Positions 41,626-50,873 are shown, counted from the first letter of the stretch. The stretch: DNA of 61,935 nt from Treponema sp. (GCA_017619795.1 JAFZRP010000033.1:1-61935); one strand, 5' to 3'. Program-made: numbers and translations. The notes: generated from the sequence alone by a model not told the origin.

Positions 41626-43644
41626 ATGAGCAAAAAGAAGGACAGAAGACTTAAGCGATTACAGAGGCATCCAATCTGGCCGGCTGTAGTCGAAATCATA
41701 ATAACAGAAACTATAATATTCACACTTACTACTGCAATCTGTATACTTGCGTTATTTGGAATTATCAACACCGTTTTCATGCAGAATCTAAAGGAATGCC
41801 GCACCATTGTTCAGACTGTAAACGAAAACTGGTACAAAGAATCACGCCAGCAGCTCCAGTCCCGGCTGACTAAATATACCGAAACATACAGCGACATCAC
41901 CGAAATCATAATTGACGATGGAATTGGCGCAAAAAAGTTTTTCCCTGAAATAGCAGATTTTTTCAACGACGAAACAGAAGAGGTTTTGAATACGGTTGGA
42001 ATGGTTCATTTTCTGGATCCTAAGTACGATAAAGTTTTTGAAACCTTCTTTTCCGATCCTGATGATGAATTGCAGGCTTCTCATCCGGCAAAGTTCCTTT
42101 TTAATCAAAAATATTTTATTAAAGCGATAAATATCGGGGCATTTCTTCATAATCCCGATTCCCTTGACTGGGCACAGCGCGAAAATAATTTTTTGGGCAC
42201 AATTTCCGTATTTAAAACAGATATTCCAAATGTCAGAATCTGTTTTAGAAATCTGTTTACAATAAACGCCATCCAATACACGCTTTTTATTCTGGTTCTT
42301 TTGTTCTTCAGCATAGTTTTTATTCTTGATGGTTTTTATGATATTAAGAAAATCATCACCGTAATTCACGAACGCAGACGTCTTAATCAGCTTATTACTA
42401 CCGATACAATCACCGGCGGCAACAACAAGGATTGCTTTATGCAGCGAGCCGGCAAAAGAATCTCAAAGGGACACTCTCAGTACGCAGTTGTTCAGCTTCG
42501 ACTTGAAAAATACCGCAATTTCTGTACGGCTTACGGCTTAAAACAGGGAGAAAATCTTCTTGAAGATATAAATCAGATTATTTCCGAAATCCTTGGTAAA
42601 AAAGAGCTTGTTGCTCATATTGAAAAGTCTGATTTTGCACTTCTCCTGGAATATTATAACCAGGACGAGCTTGATATCCACATTAAAAACATTATGAACA
42701 CTATCCGCGAAAGACGTAACGGTCAGCATCTTACGTTCAGTGCCGGAGTTTGTCCTGTTAATTCAAAATCAGATGATATTGCTGATCTTTTGACCTTTGC
42801 GGGTGTTGCAGTTCCACGAGAAGCATCCATAAAGGATGAAATTGACTGGTTCAACGATTCTATGAAGGAAAACCAGGTGTGGGAGCGCCGCATTGAGGAT
42901 GATATGGAAGAAGCGCTCTACAAGCACGAGTTCCAGGTTTATCTTCAGCCAAAATATTCTACAAAGGGCGAAAAGCTTTCTGCTGCTGAAGCTCTTGTTC
43001 GCTGGGATCATCCTGTGCTTGGATTTATTTCTCCGGGAAAGTTTATTCCGCTTTTTGAAAAGAACGGCTTTATCCTCATGCTCGATGATTATATGCTTAC
43101 AGAAGTTGCAAGGCTTCAGTCAAACTGGCTTTCTCAGGGCAAAAAGCTTGTGCCGATTTCCGTAAATGTTTCCCGCGCGCATTTTGCAGAAGATAATCTT
43201 GCCGAGCATATCTGTTATATTGTTGACCGCTTTAAGGTTCCGCACGAATATATCGAGCTTGAGCTTACCGAAAGTGCCTTCTTCGACGACAAAGCTACCC
43301 TTTTGAGTACCGTCCGCAAGCTTAAAGATATGGGCTTTAAGGTTTCTATGGATGATTTTGGTGCCGGCTACTCTTCTTTGAACTCCCTCAAGGAGCTTCC
43401 GCTGGACATTATCAAGCTGGACGCCGAGTTCTTCCGCAGTGTTGATGATATTACGCGCTCAAATCTCATAGTCGGTGAAACTATTTCCCTTGCCAAAAAG
43501 CTTGGCATGCAGATAGTTGCCGAAGGAATTGAAACCCGCGAACAGGTAGATTTCCTTGCCCAGCAAAACTGCGACTTAATCCAGGGCTTCTACTTCTCTA
43601 AACCGTTGCCTGTTTCCGAGTTCGAAGATAGAGCTTTTAACTGA
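41626..43644 (+). CDS. Cyclic di-GMP phosphodiesterase (EAL) with degenerate GGDEF
   Basis: A 672-residue membrane protein. TM1 near residues 20-50, an extracytoplasmic sensor of about 150 residues, TM2 near 215-235, a degenerate GGDEF (the active-site loop reads EKSDF, so no cyclase activity expected), and a C-terminal EAL domain. Catalytic and metal residues look intact: AEALVRW (EAL), ELTESAF, DDFGAGYSS, IKLD, AEGIET and QGFYFSKPLP. It should hydrolyse cyclic di-GMP, the counterpart to the cyclase at 27521. Confidence 0.92.
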   Translation: MSKKKDRRLKRLQRHPIWPAVVEIIITETIIFTLTTAICILALFGIINTVFMQNLKECRTIVQTVNENWYKESRQQLQSRLTKYTETYSDITEIIIDDGIGAKKFFPEIADFFNDETEEVLNTVGMVHFLDPKYDKVFETFFSDPDDELQASHPAKFLFNQKYFIKAINIGAFLHNPDSLDWAQRENNFLGTISVFKTDIPNVRICFRNLFTINAIQYTLFILVLLFFSIVFILDGFYDIKKIITVIHERRRLNQLITTDTITGGNNKDCFMQRAGKRISKGHSQYAVVQLRLEKYRNFCTAYGLKQGENLLEDINQIISEILGKKELVAHIEKSDFALLLEYYNQDELDIHIKNIMNTIRERRNGQHLTFSAGVCPVNSKSDDIADLLTFAGVAVPREASIKDEIDWFNDSMKENQVWERRIEDDMEEALYKHEFQVYLQPKYSTKGEKLSAAEALVRWDHPVLGFISPGKFIPLFEKNGFILMLDDYMLTEVARLQSNWLSQGKKLVPISVNVSRAHFAEDNLAEHICYIVDRFKVPHEYIELELTESAFFDDKATLLSTVRKLKDMGFKVSMDDFGAGYSSLNSLKELPLDIIKLDAEFFRSVDDITRSNLIVGETISLAKKLGMQIVAEGIETREQVDFLAQQNCDLIQGFYFSKPLPVSEFEDRAFN

Positions 43645-43659
43645 AAGCGGTTCTGTTGG

Positions 43660-43688
43660 TTGACAGATTTTAGAATAAATAGTAGATT
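43660..43688 (+). promoter_or_regulatory. Promoter of tRNA-Ser(GGA) and SRP RNA
   Basis: Consensus TTGACA (43660-43665), 17-bp spacer, TAGATT (43683-43688). Predicted start near 43695, 8 bp before the tRNA. Confidence 0.65.
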
Positions 43689-43702
43689 TCATATACGCCT
43701 TT

Positions 43703-43789
43703 GGAAAGATGTCCGAGTGGTTTAAGGTACACGCTTGGAAGGCGTGCATACCAGAAATGGTATCCGGGGTTCGAATCCCCGTCTTTCCG
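43703..43789 (+). tRNA. tRNA-Ser (anticodon GGA)
   Basis: An 87-nt type II tRNA. Acceptor GGAAAGA/TCTTTCC, discriminator G, anticodon loop TTGGAAG giving GGA (reads TCC, TCT), long variable arm, T-loop GTTCGAATC. CCA not encoded. Only four bases separate it from the SRP RNA. Confidence 0.92.
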
Positions 43790-43793
43790 TTAT

Positions 43794-43890
43794 GAGCCAG
43801 ATGCCCTTCAAGTGTCTTTCGCAAAACCCCGTCAGAGGAGGAATCCAGCAGCGGTATGCGATTAGAGCTGTGCTTGGGATTATCTGGCTC
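43794..43890 (+). ncRNA. ffs: Signal recognition particle RNA (4.5S, small bacterial type)
   Basis: A 97-nt hairpin RNA closed by GAGCCAGAT/ATCTGGCTC. The Ffh-binding tip is diagnostic: GTCAG, then GGA-GGAA-TCC (a GGAA tetraloop), then AGCAGC, which is the conserved symmetric and asymmetric loop arrangement. Followed by T7 (43891-43897), so the closing stem doubles as the terminator. The small form has no Alu domain. Confidence 0.88.
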
Positions 43891-43904
43891 TTTTTTTGCC
43901 TGCC

Positions 43905-43927
43905 ATTGTCGGACTTGATCCGACAAT
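43905..43927. terminator. Nine-bp hairpin after the SRP RNA
   Basis: ATTGTCGGA-CTTGA-TCCGACAAT, a perfect 9-bp stem. Only a weak T-rich stretch follows, so it may be a back-up terminator. Confidence 0.45.
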
Positions 43928-43966
43928 CTATTCTATTTTTTATAGTTTTCTATCCAATTTTTTAAA

Positions 43967-43995
43967 CTGACATTGCCCCTAAACTTTGCTATACT
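43967..43995 (+). promoter_or_regulatory. GH2 gene promoter, leaderless type
   Basis: CTGACA (43967-43972; five of six to consensus), 17-bp spacer ending TGC, TATACT (43990-43995). The predicted transcript start is 44002, the A of ATG. No Shine-Dalgarno. Confidence 0.7.
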
Positions 43996-44001
43996 CATTT
44001 T

Positions 44002-47000
44002 ATGGTAACCTTATTCAACGACAACTGGCAGTTTTCAGAGCTGTCTTTTTCTTCCGAAGCAATGTACAAGGATGGCAAGCCTGTCCTTTTTAATCCACAA
44101 TCATTTTTCAACAACGCAAAAAATGCAGATTATCTTCCCGTTAAGCTTCCGCACGACTGGCAGATTTATCATGTAAAGGATTTATATAGAAACAGTGTGG
44201 GCTGCTACAAAAAAATGCTCACCCTTACCGAAGAGGAAATCACTAATCGTCATCTTGCACTCCGCTTTGAAGGCGTTTATATGAACAGCGCCGTGTGGGT
44301 AAACGACCAGCTTGCCGGAGAATGGAAATACGGTTATTCAACCTTTGAGTTCGACATTTCTTCTCTTGTAAAACCGGGGAATAATGAAATCCTCGTCATT
44401 GCTGTTTATCAGAACTGCAATACCCGCTGGTATTCTGGCGCCGGAATCTTCAGGGATGTTTATTTTATCAACACGCCCCGAACCTTTATTGCTCCAGACG
44501 GCACATATTTTGTAATCAAAAGCCTGGACACTGAACTGAAAAAATGGGACTGTCATTTTTCTACAGAAATCTGCACAGAAGCTATTGTGGCTGATGATGA
44601 TGTTGTGCCCTTCTATATCAAGACAACTATTACCGACAGGCAGGGCAAGCTTCTTTATCAGACCGCCTACCCTTCTTCGCCGGATGCTATTACAATAGAA
44701 GAAACTGAATATCTTCATAAAAATGTACCGGCAACAAAAGACTGGAACCTTTTCAAAACAACCGAGCACTTCGAAATAGAAAATCCTGTTTTGTGGGATA
44801 TTGATAATCCATACCTTTACACCGTGACAACCGAGCTTTTCAGTTCCGGTCACGATCTTTTGGATTCGTGCACTCAAAACTGCGGCTTTAAGACTGCCAC
44901 TTTTACAACCGATTCCGGCTTCTTCCTGAACGGGCGTCACGTTAAGATCCAGGGTGCGTGTCATCATCACGATCTGGGCTGCCTTGGTTCTGCTTTCGAT
45001 AAAAATGCACTTAAGCGCCAGTTCCTCAAGCTCAAGGAAATGGGTGTAAATGCAGTACGCTGCTCTCATAATCCTCCGCCAAAAGCTTGGCTCGACCTCT
45101 GCGATGAGCTCGGTCTTCTTGTTGATGATGAAGCGTTTGACATGTGGGAAAAGCCGAAAACTCAGTTTGATTACGGCAATTATTTCAACGACTGGTGTGA
45201 GCGTGATGTTGTAAACTGGGTTCGCAAGGACAGAAATCATCCGAGCCTTATAATGTGGTCAGTCGGCAACGAAATCTACGATACGCATATGGGCAACGGT
45301 CTTGAAATCACTAAAAAGCTATATTCGTATGTTCAGAAAAATGACCCAGAGAAAAACGCGCAGATTACTATCGCTTCGAATTATATGATGACGGACGGCG
45401 CCTGCAGCTGTGCACAGGAAATCGATACTGTTGGCTACAACTATCTTGAACGTCTTTACAACGAGCACCATGCCAAATATCCTCACTGGAAAATCTACGG
45501 TTCGGAAACAGGTTCAACCGTTCAAAGCCGTGGAATCTATCACTTCCCGGACACGCTCAAGCTCGTGACCTTTAGTGATGGTCAATGCTCAACTCTCGGC
45601 AACTGCACTACAACCTGGGGCTGCGCAAACACTCAGACAGTAATCGCCAACGACAGAGACTGCCCTTTCAGTGCCGGTCAATTTATCTGGACAGGCTGGG
45701 ACTACATCGGCGAACCAACTCCGTATCATTCAAAGAACTCTTATTTCGGTCAGATAGATACCGCCGGCTTCCCAAAGGATACGTTCTTTTTGTATAAATC
45801 TGAGTGGGCTGGTTTTGCAAAGCCAAAAACCGGAACACCGACGGGAACTGGAACCGCCGGAAAGAAAGCTGAGCCTTTTGTTCACCTTCTGCCTTACTGG
45901 GATTGGAACGAAGGTCAGTTGATAGATGTTAAGGCATACACAAACTGTAATTCTGTTGAACTTTTCTTTAACGGCAAGTCACTCGGCCGCCAGAGCATTG
46001 ACCACACTCACGGACTTAAGCCATTCGGTCAGTGGCAGCTGGAATACCACAAGGGCGAAATTAAAGCAGTTGCTTATTATGATGATGGAACGGAAGCCGC
46101 CAGCGAAACAAAGCGTTCTTTTGGAGACCCGGCAAAAATCATCATCAAACCTGAAGAGTTTAAGTTAGACAATTCTAACACCTTAAACAACTCTAACACA
46201 GCCGGCACTTCATCCTCGCAAACGACAACTCAACTCGGCGATCTTTTGTTCATCGATTTGATGCTTGCAGATAAAGACGGTACGCTTGTAGAAAATGCGC
46301 GAAACTACATCACCTTTAACGTTACCGGCGATGCAGAGCTTGTCGGAATGGACAACGGCGACTCCACCGATTACGAAGAATACAAAAGCGACAGTTCAAA
46401 CTCTCACACAAGAAAGCTTTTTGCAAACAGGCTGCTCGCAGTAATCCGGGCAAAGAAACACGGCAGGCAGGGGCTCCCTTCTTTTGTAGTAACCGCTGCC
46501 AGCCAGGGTTTACCAACCGTTTCGTTGAAATATGATGGAAAAGAATGGAAGGAAGCAGCTCCATATCTTGCCATTAAGCCGATGATGGATTATGTACCTG
46601 TCCGCAAGATTGAATTAATTGCAGAAGAAACTGGAGCAAATGCAGACACAAAGAACACTGCAACCGCCCAAAACACCATGGGCACCGCAAATACAGCAAT
46701 TGCCCAGAACAACGTAGGCAACCAAAACATCGCAGTCAAACAAAACGCCACGGGCACCGCAACCACAACATCCCTAAAAGGTCTAATCCTTTCTAAGCAG
46801 AATCCTGAGGTTCGCGTTACTGCAAAGGTTTATCCGGAAAATGCAACTGACAAAGAAATCCTCTGGAATCCTGTACTTAAAGAATGTGTTGCAAGTGATA
46901 ATATACAAGTCTGCGAAACTGACAACACACATACAGACGCGGTTAAAGCAACCGATACATACAACACACATACAGACGCGGTTGACGCTGCCGACACTAC

Positions 47001-47988
47001 TACACAAACAAAACTTATTCGTGCAATCGGCGACGGCGAATGCATCTTACGCTGTACTGCAAAAAATGGTTCCGAGCTTGATGAAGTAATCAGCGACTTG
47101 AACTTTACCGTTGAAGGAATCGGAAATCCAAAGCTTAATCCTTACAAGCTTATAGAAGCCTGCCGCTTTACCGGCTGCGATGAAAGCAAAAGTAAGCCAA
47201 GAGTGAGTCTTGAAAGCGGAATTGCAAACAGAGGCATTGGCCCTACCTGGATCAGCTTTGATAAGGTTGATTTTGGTCCGGATGGTGCAGACACAATTCA
47301 TATTCCAATCTTCAGCTTTGAGACTGAGCTTGCAATTGAAGTCTGGGATGGCAAACCACCGTTAGGAACAACTTACGAAGGTACAAATACCACTGCCACC
47401 GCAGACAGTAACACTGCTTCATCGGCAAACGCTGAATGTCTTGGACGCTTCATCTATAAACACGAATCAATTTACAACACTTTCTCGGAAAATGTGTTCA
47501 CGCTTCCAAAACGACTTTTTGGCGTTCACACAATTGCAATCACGATGTTACACGAGTACGAGTTCAAAGGCTTCTACTTTGACAAAACTCCAAAGGCTTA
47601 CGCCAAGCTCCGTGCTCTAGATGCCAGCGTAATTGTAGGCGACACCTTTACAAAAACCGCCGCCGCTGTTGAAGGAATCGGCAACAACGTCAACCTTGAT
47701 TTTGAAAACATGGATTTTGGAACAGAACCTGCAACAAAGCTCACCATCTATGGAAAATCAAACATCGACAACAATACAATCAATTTGAAGTTCTTTGATG
47801 ATGATGGCAGCTCCACAACCCAGGTGATTGAGTTTACGCGTGGAAAAACTGATTCTTCCGGCAACGACTCAAACGGTTACGAAGAAAAGACTTTCACAAT
47901 TACGCCAGTCAGCGGAAAGAAAAAAGTCAGCTTCGTCTTCCTGCCGGGCTGTAACTTTGATTTTGAATGGTTCAGGTTCGAGAAATAA
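44002..47988 (+). CDS. Large GH2 family glycoside hydrolase (beta-galactosidase-like)
   Basis: A 1328-residue enzyme. It has the GH2 sugar-binding jellyroll (NDNWQFSELS, LPHDWQIY), an Ig-like domain, and a TIM barrel with NAVRCSHNPP, acid/base E424 in MWSVGNEI, and nucleophile E502 in IYGSETG. After the barrel come a DUF4982-like Ig domain (VKAYTNCNSVELFFNGKSLG), low-complexity Asn/Thr/Ala-rich linkers, a 39-nt tandem repeat, and a C-terminal beta-sandwich resembling a CBM6-type module (ending FDFEWFRFEK). No signal peptide is visible, so it is probably cytoplasmic. Substrate is most likely a beta-galactoside or related oligosaccharide. Confidence 0.88.
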   Translation: MVTLFNDNWQFSELSFSSEAMYKDGKPVLFNPQSFFNNAKNADYLPVKLPHDWQIYHVKDLYRNSVGCYKKMLTLTEEEITNRHLALRFEGVYMNSAVWVNDQLAGEWKYGYSTFEFDISSLVKPGNNEILVIAVYQNCNTRWYSGAGIFRDVYFINTPRTFIAPDGTYFVIKSLDTELKKWDCHFSTEICTEAIVADDDVVPFYIKTTITDRQGKLLYQTAYPSSPDAITIEETEYLHKNVPATKDWNLFKTTEHFEIENPVLWDIDNPYLYTVTTELFSSGHDLLDSCTQNCGFKTATFTTDSGFFLNGRHVKIQGACHHHDLGCLGSAFDKNALKRQFLKLKEMGVNAVRCSHNPPPKAWLDLCDELGLLVDDEAFDMWEKPKTQFDYGNYFNDWCERDVVNWVRKDRNHPSLIMWSVGNEIYDTHMGNGLEITKKLYSYVQKNDPEKNAQITIASNYMMTDGACSCAQEIDTVGYNYLERLYNEHHAKYPHWKIYGSETGSTVQSRGIYHFPDTLKLVTFSDGQCSTLGNCTTTWGCANTQTVIANDRDCPFSAGQFIWTGWDYIGEPTPYHSKNSYFGQIDTAGFPKDTFFLYKSEWAGFAKPKTGTPTGTGTAGKKAEPFVHLLPYWDWNEGQLIDVKAYTNCNSVELFFNGKSLGRQSIDHTHGLKPFGQWQLEYHKGEIKAVAYYDDGTEAASETKRSFGDPAKIIIKPEEFKLDNSNTLNNSNTAGTSSSQTTTQLGDLLFIDLMLADKDGTLVENARNYITFNVTGDAELVGMDNGDSTDYEEYKSDSSNSHTRKLFANRLLAVIRAKKHGRQGLPSFVVTAASQGLPTVSLKYDGKEWKEAAPYLAIKPMMDYVPVRKIELIAEETGANADTKNTATAQNTMGTANTAIAQNNVGNQNIAVKQNATGTATTTSLKGLILSKQNPEVRVTAKVYPENATDKEILWNPVLKECVASDNIQVCETDNTHTDAVKATDTYNTHTDAVDAADTTTQTKLIRAIGDGECILRCTAKNGSELDEVISDLNFTVEGIGNPKLNPYKLIEACRFTGCDESKSKPRVSLESGIANRGIGPTWISFDKVDFGPDGADTIHIPIFSFETELAIEVWDGKPPLGTTYEGTNTTATADSNTASSANAECLGRFIYKHESIYNTFSENVFTLPKRLFGVHTIAITMLHEYEFKGFYFDKTPKAYAKLRALDASVIVGDTFTKTAAAVEGIGNNVNLDFENMDFGTEPATKLTIYGKSNIDNNTINLKFFDDDGSSTTQVIEFTRGKTDSSGNDSNGYEEKTFTITPVSGKKKVSFVFLPGCNFDFEWFRFEK
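46922..46983 (+). repeat. 39-nt tandem repeat within the GH2 gene
   Basis: A 23-bp block starting ACAACACACATACAGACG is exactly repeated with a period of 39 bp (46922-46944 and 46961-46983), encoding two NTHTDAV units in frame. Confidence 0.8.
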
Positions 47989-47990
47989 GG

Positions 47991-49148
47991 CTAGATTAAA
48001 TATACAATCAATCCCAAAATCACAAGCAGAACCACATTGTACGCCGTGAACACCGCGAAGTATCTCTTATCGCCTTCTGACGCACTATAAAGCTTAAACG
48101 AAATTACACTTGCCATTGAAGCAATCAGCGTACCCAAACCGCCGACGTTTACAGCAAGCAAAAGCATTGCACCATTTTGTGTAAAACCACTAAGTAAAAG
48201 TGCAGCCGGAACATTGCTTATAACCTGACTTGAGGCAATTCCTGTAAGATAAGTTTTCAGCGGAGACGAAAGCAGGGACTGGATAAAGCTTGAAAAAGCC
48301 GGCACAGTAGAAATTGTTTTTGTAAAAATAAAGAAGCCTGCGAACGTCAAAAGAAGACTGTAATCAACCTTTTTGAAAAGACGGAAATTACAGATAAGCA
48401 TAATCACAATCGTTACGCCAAGCATAATAAGATAGTTTACAACATGGAAAACTGTCAGAAGGCAAAGGATAAAATCTGCGATATAGAAAAAAGTGCGGAA
48501 GTCAACCTTAAGGTAAGAAATCTGAGTTTGAAGCGCATTACCGCTAAGTGCGTGCGGCTCCTCATAACCACCATGGTCGGCAAGCTTTTTCCGTGTAAGA
48601 AAAAGGATGATGGCAGCAAGAATAAAAAGTGACGGAATGGCAATCTTAGCAGTAAGGGCAAAAAACTCAAGAGCGCTAAATCCATAATAAGAAAAAAGAA
48701 ACAGATTCTGCGGGTTTCCCATTGGCGTAATACAGGAACCAAGATTTGCAGCAAGCGTTTCAAGAACAATCAAATGCAAGGAAGAAAGATTTATACGCTT
48801 AAAAATCAAAAGTGAAATCGGGACAAAGGTAAGAAGCGCAACATCATTTGTTACAAACATCGAACTGAAAAACACAAGATACGTCAGCAAAAAATAAAGC
48901 GAGCGACGAGTCTTACAAAGCCTCAAAAGTCGCGAAGCAATCACATCCAGAAAGTTCTGACTCTGAAAAGCCTTTATCACTATCATTAAGGAAAAAAGAA
49001 TTGCAATGGTACGAAAATCGATTGCCTGAACACAAACAATCGGCGCCGGCCTGATAATACATACAGAAACAACCGCCAGCAAAATCGCCGCAAAAAGTAC
49101 CGGCTCGCGCTTAATAAAATCAATAAAAAGCCCAAGAAGTTTTTTCAT
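47991..49148 (-). CDS. SLC13/CitMHS-type anion permease
   Basis: A 385-residue integral membrane protein with about ten to eleven helices. It has the ion-transporter superfamily hallmarks: FVTNDVALLTFVPI and a second inverted copy with SSQVISNVPAALLLSG, and GSCITPMGNPQNLFLFSYY typical of the ArsB/NhaD/CitM/SLC13 group. The substrate may be a dicarboxylate or oxyanion. It ends only two bases from the convergent GH2 stop. Confidence 0.85.
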   Translation of the reverse strand: MKKLLGLFIDFIKREPVLFAAILLAVVSVCIIRPAPIVCVQAIDFRTIAILFSLMIVIKAFQSQNFLDVIASRLLRLCKTRRSLYFLLTYLVFFSSMFVTNDVALLTFVPISLLIFKRINLSSLHLIVLETLAANLGSCITPMGNPQNLFLFSYYGFSALEFFALTAKIAIPSLFILAAIILFLTRKKLADHGGYEEPHALSGNALQTQISYLKVDFRTFFYIADFILCLLTVFHVVNYLIMLGVTIVIMLICNFRLFKKVDYSLLLTFAGFFIFTKTISTVPAFSSFIQSLLSSPLKTYLTGIASSQVISNVPAALLLSGFTQNGAMLLLAVNVGGLGTLIASMASVISFKLYSASEGDKRYFAVFTAYNVVLLVILGLIVYLI

Positions 49149-49254
49149 AATACAAAGAGAATATCACAAACATATATTACCGGGCAATCCTTTTTAGATA
49201 AGCATCATCTCATTACTCTTTCAAAAAGTCTGAATATATTTCATAATCTAAAAT

Positions 49255-49728
49255 ATGCATGACAGTTTAATTAACTATTCAGAAATTGACCTTTTTCTCA
49301 AAAACGAGTTTCAATACGAAAATCAAAACATCAGCTTTGACATAAAAGGGCAAACTCCAGATTATAGCACAATAAATGATTACATTACTCCATCGGAAGA
49401 TATATTACAAGAAAAAATCCGAAAAACAATTCTCGCAAAAAATCTGGATGAAGTTGACATTTACAAAAAGGCTGATGTTGATCGCAAATTGTTTTCAAAA
49501 ATTAGAACACAACCAGATTATCATCCAAACAAAAAAACGCTTTTGAAGCTCTGCCTGGCAATGAATCTGGACACTAACGAAACAGAAGATTTATTATCTA
49601 CCGCCGGTTATTCACTTTCAAAAAGCATACGTTCTGATTTGATTCTACGCTATTGCTTTACACACCGTATTTTTGACGTAATCGCAGTAAATCAGATTCT
49701 AGACCATTATGGAGAAAACGTAATCTAA
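49255..49728 (+). CDS. Helix-turn-helix protein of an accessory-gene family
   Basis: A 157-residue protein. The second half has the pattern LDEVDIYKKADVDRKLFSKIR, then NKKTLLKLCLAMNLDTNETEDLLSTAGYSLS, a Cro/CI-like HTH typical of small regulators found with macro-domain, kinase or other accessory genes. The first 50 residues are unique. A CATAAT at 49242-49247 would put the transcript start one base before the ATG. It is convergent with the ORF6N gene and overlaps it by 4 bp. Function unproven. Confidence 0.65.
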   Translation: MHDSLINYSEIDLFLKNEFQYENQNISFDIKGQTPDYSTINDYITPSEDILQEKIRKTILAKNLDEVDIYKKADVDRKLFSKIRTQPDYHPNKKTLLKLCLAMNLDTNETEDLLSTAGYSLSKSIRSDLILRYCFTHRIFDVIAVNQILDHYGENVI

Positions 49729-50756
49729 TTTAGCACTAATGGAGGATTATTTAGTAATTGATTAATTATAGACTTATATACAGAAGTATCTTCCGTTAGT
49801 GTAATTGTATTTACTTTTCTCCCGCCATCTTTTGAGCTTGCTCCACAGTGATAAATCTTTTCATCTGAGGTTTTATAATCAAGGATGATATAACGGTCAT
49901 GAAAGATTCCTCCTGCTTGTTTTAATTCAACTTTTAAACCAGGAAACTCCTTGCAAAAGTCATTAAACTCCATTTGATGAAGTCCATGATTTGAATTATC
50001 AGAAAAAACAGTTACTGCAACATTCTGTTTTGCATTTTTGAACAGAATAAGTGTTTTTAGCGAAATATAATTATCAATAATAAAGATAGATTTATTTGCC
50101 AGTGCATAAATCTGCTGATAAGCTAAATCACTTTCCACGGGTTGTCCATTCAAAATAAGCCAACCAAGTGGAATCTCAGGTTTACCTAGATTCATCATAA
50201 TTGGAGAAAGCTCTGATTTTCTTACCATCTCACCAAGATTATTTACAACGTCTTCAACTTTATCATCGATTTCTGTAAGTTTTTGTCTGACTTCCACATA
50301 GTTTTGTGCATTTTCAGCAGTTTGTAAGGACAGTCGCAGAAAGTCTCTCTGGCTAACTATCTGTTGATTTTCAATCACACAATCTTTCATCTGCTTAAAA
50401 AGTCTGACAAGCATTTTGCTTTGTGAGACAGCCAGTTCGCCTTTTAGAACAGTCATGAGCATGTAAACACCCTGTTCGGTAAAAACGTAAGGTGCATATT
50501 TTATATTATTTCCACGACCTACTTTCAAGGTCGAAATTTTCGACCTTGAAAGTTCCTGTATCTCATCTTCATTAAGTCGAAACATAAAATCATCATCAAA
50601 TCGCTCAATATTATTTTTTACCTGTTCATTAAAACGTTTTGTTTCATATCCATAGATTTCTGCCAAATCTTTATCCAGCATAACATGAACGCCACGAATT
50701 GTGTAAATTTTGGATTTCAAATCTTCTTCATTAATAATCATGATTTCGTTTGCCAT
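49725..50756 (-). CDS. ORF6N-domain protein with phospholipase-D-like C-terminus
   Basis: A 343-residue protein. The N-terminal ORF6N domain (residues about 5-110; YTIRGVHVMLDKDLAEIYGYETKRFNEQVKNN and YVFTEQGVYML) is found in phage antirepressors and mobile DNA. A coiled-coil linker follows, then a C-terminal half with FIIDNYISLKTL and FHDRYIILD, as in the PLD-like fold with a single HxD/HxK-type motif. A 33-bp palindrome (50521-50553) lies within the ORF6N domain coding for SKISTLK. Start ATG has AAAGGA. It may act as a DNA-binding regulator or toxin-like effector. Confidence 0.8.
   Translation of the reverse strand: MANEIMIINEEDLKSKIYTIRGVHVMLDKDLAEIYGYETKRFNEQVKNNIERFDDDFMFRLNEDEIQELSRSKISTLKVGRGNNIKYAPYVFTEQGVYMLMTVLKGELAVSQSKMLVRLFKQMKDCVIENQQIVSQRDFLRLSLQTAENAQNYVEVRQKLTEIDDKVEDVVNNLGEMVRKSELSPIMMNLGKPEIPLGWLILNGQPVESDLAYQQIYALANKSIFIIDNYISLKTLILFKNAKQNVAVTVFSDNSNHGLHQMEFNDFCKEFPGLKVELKQAGGIFHDRYIILDYKTSDEKIYHCGASSKDGGRKVNTITLTEDTSVYKSIINQLLNNPPLVLN
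50521..50553. repeat. 33-bp perfect palindrome inside the ORF6N coding region
   Basis: ACTTTCAAGGTCGAAA and its exact reverse complement flank a single central base. It is in frame and codes for part of the ORF6N domain. Confidence 0.9.
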
Positions 50757-50825
50757 AATAATTCCTTTCGCTTATACAAGAGCTATTTAGTTAGAATCAT
50801 CATATAACAAAGGAAACTTTAAGTG

Positions 50826-50842
50826 GTCGCTTTCAAAGCGAC
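50826..50842. repeat. 17-bp hairpin between ORF6N and WYL genes
   Basis: GTCGCTTT-C-AAAGCGAC, a perfect 8-bp stem. It sits downstream of the WYL gene and upstream of the ORF6N gene on the minus strand. No T-run follows, so its role is unclear. Confidence 0.5.
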
Positions 50843-50873
50843 AAATGAGAAGATTAAGATATGTTAGAAAACA

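Noticed and set aside
44338..45240. Minus-strand open frame of 300 codons opposite the GH2 gene
   Set aside because: It is antisense to the catalytic domain of GH2, with no promoter or Shine-Dalgarno site and no domain.
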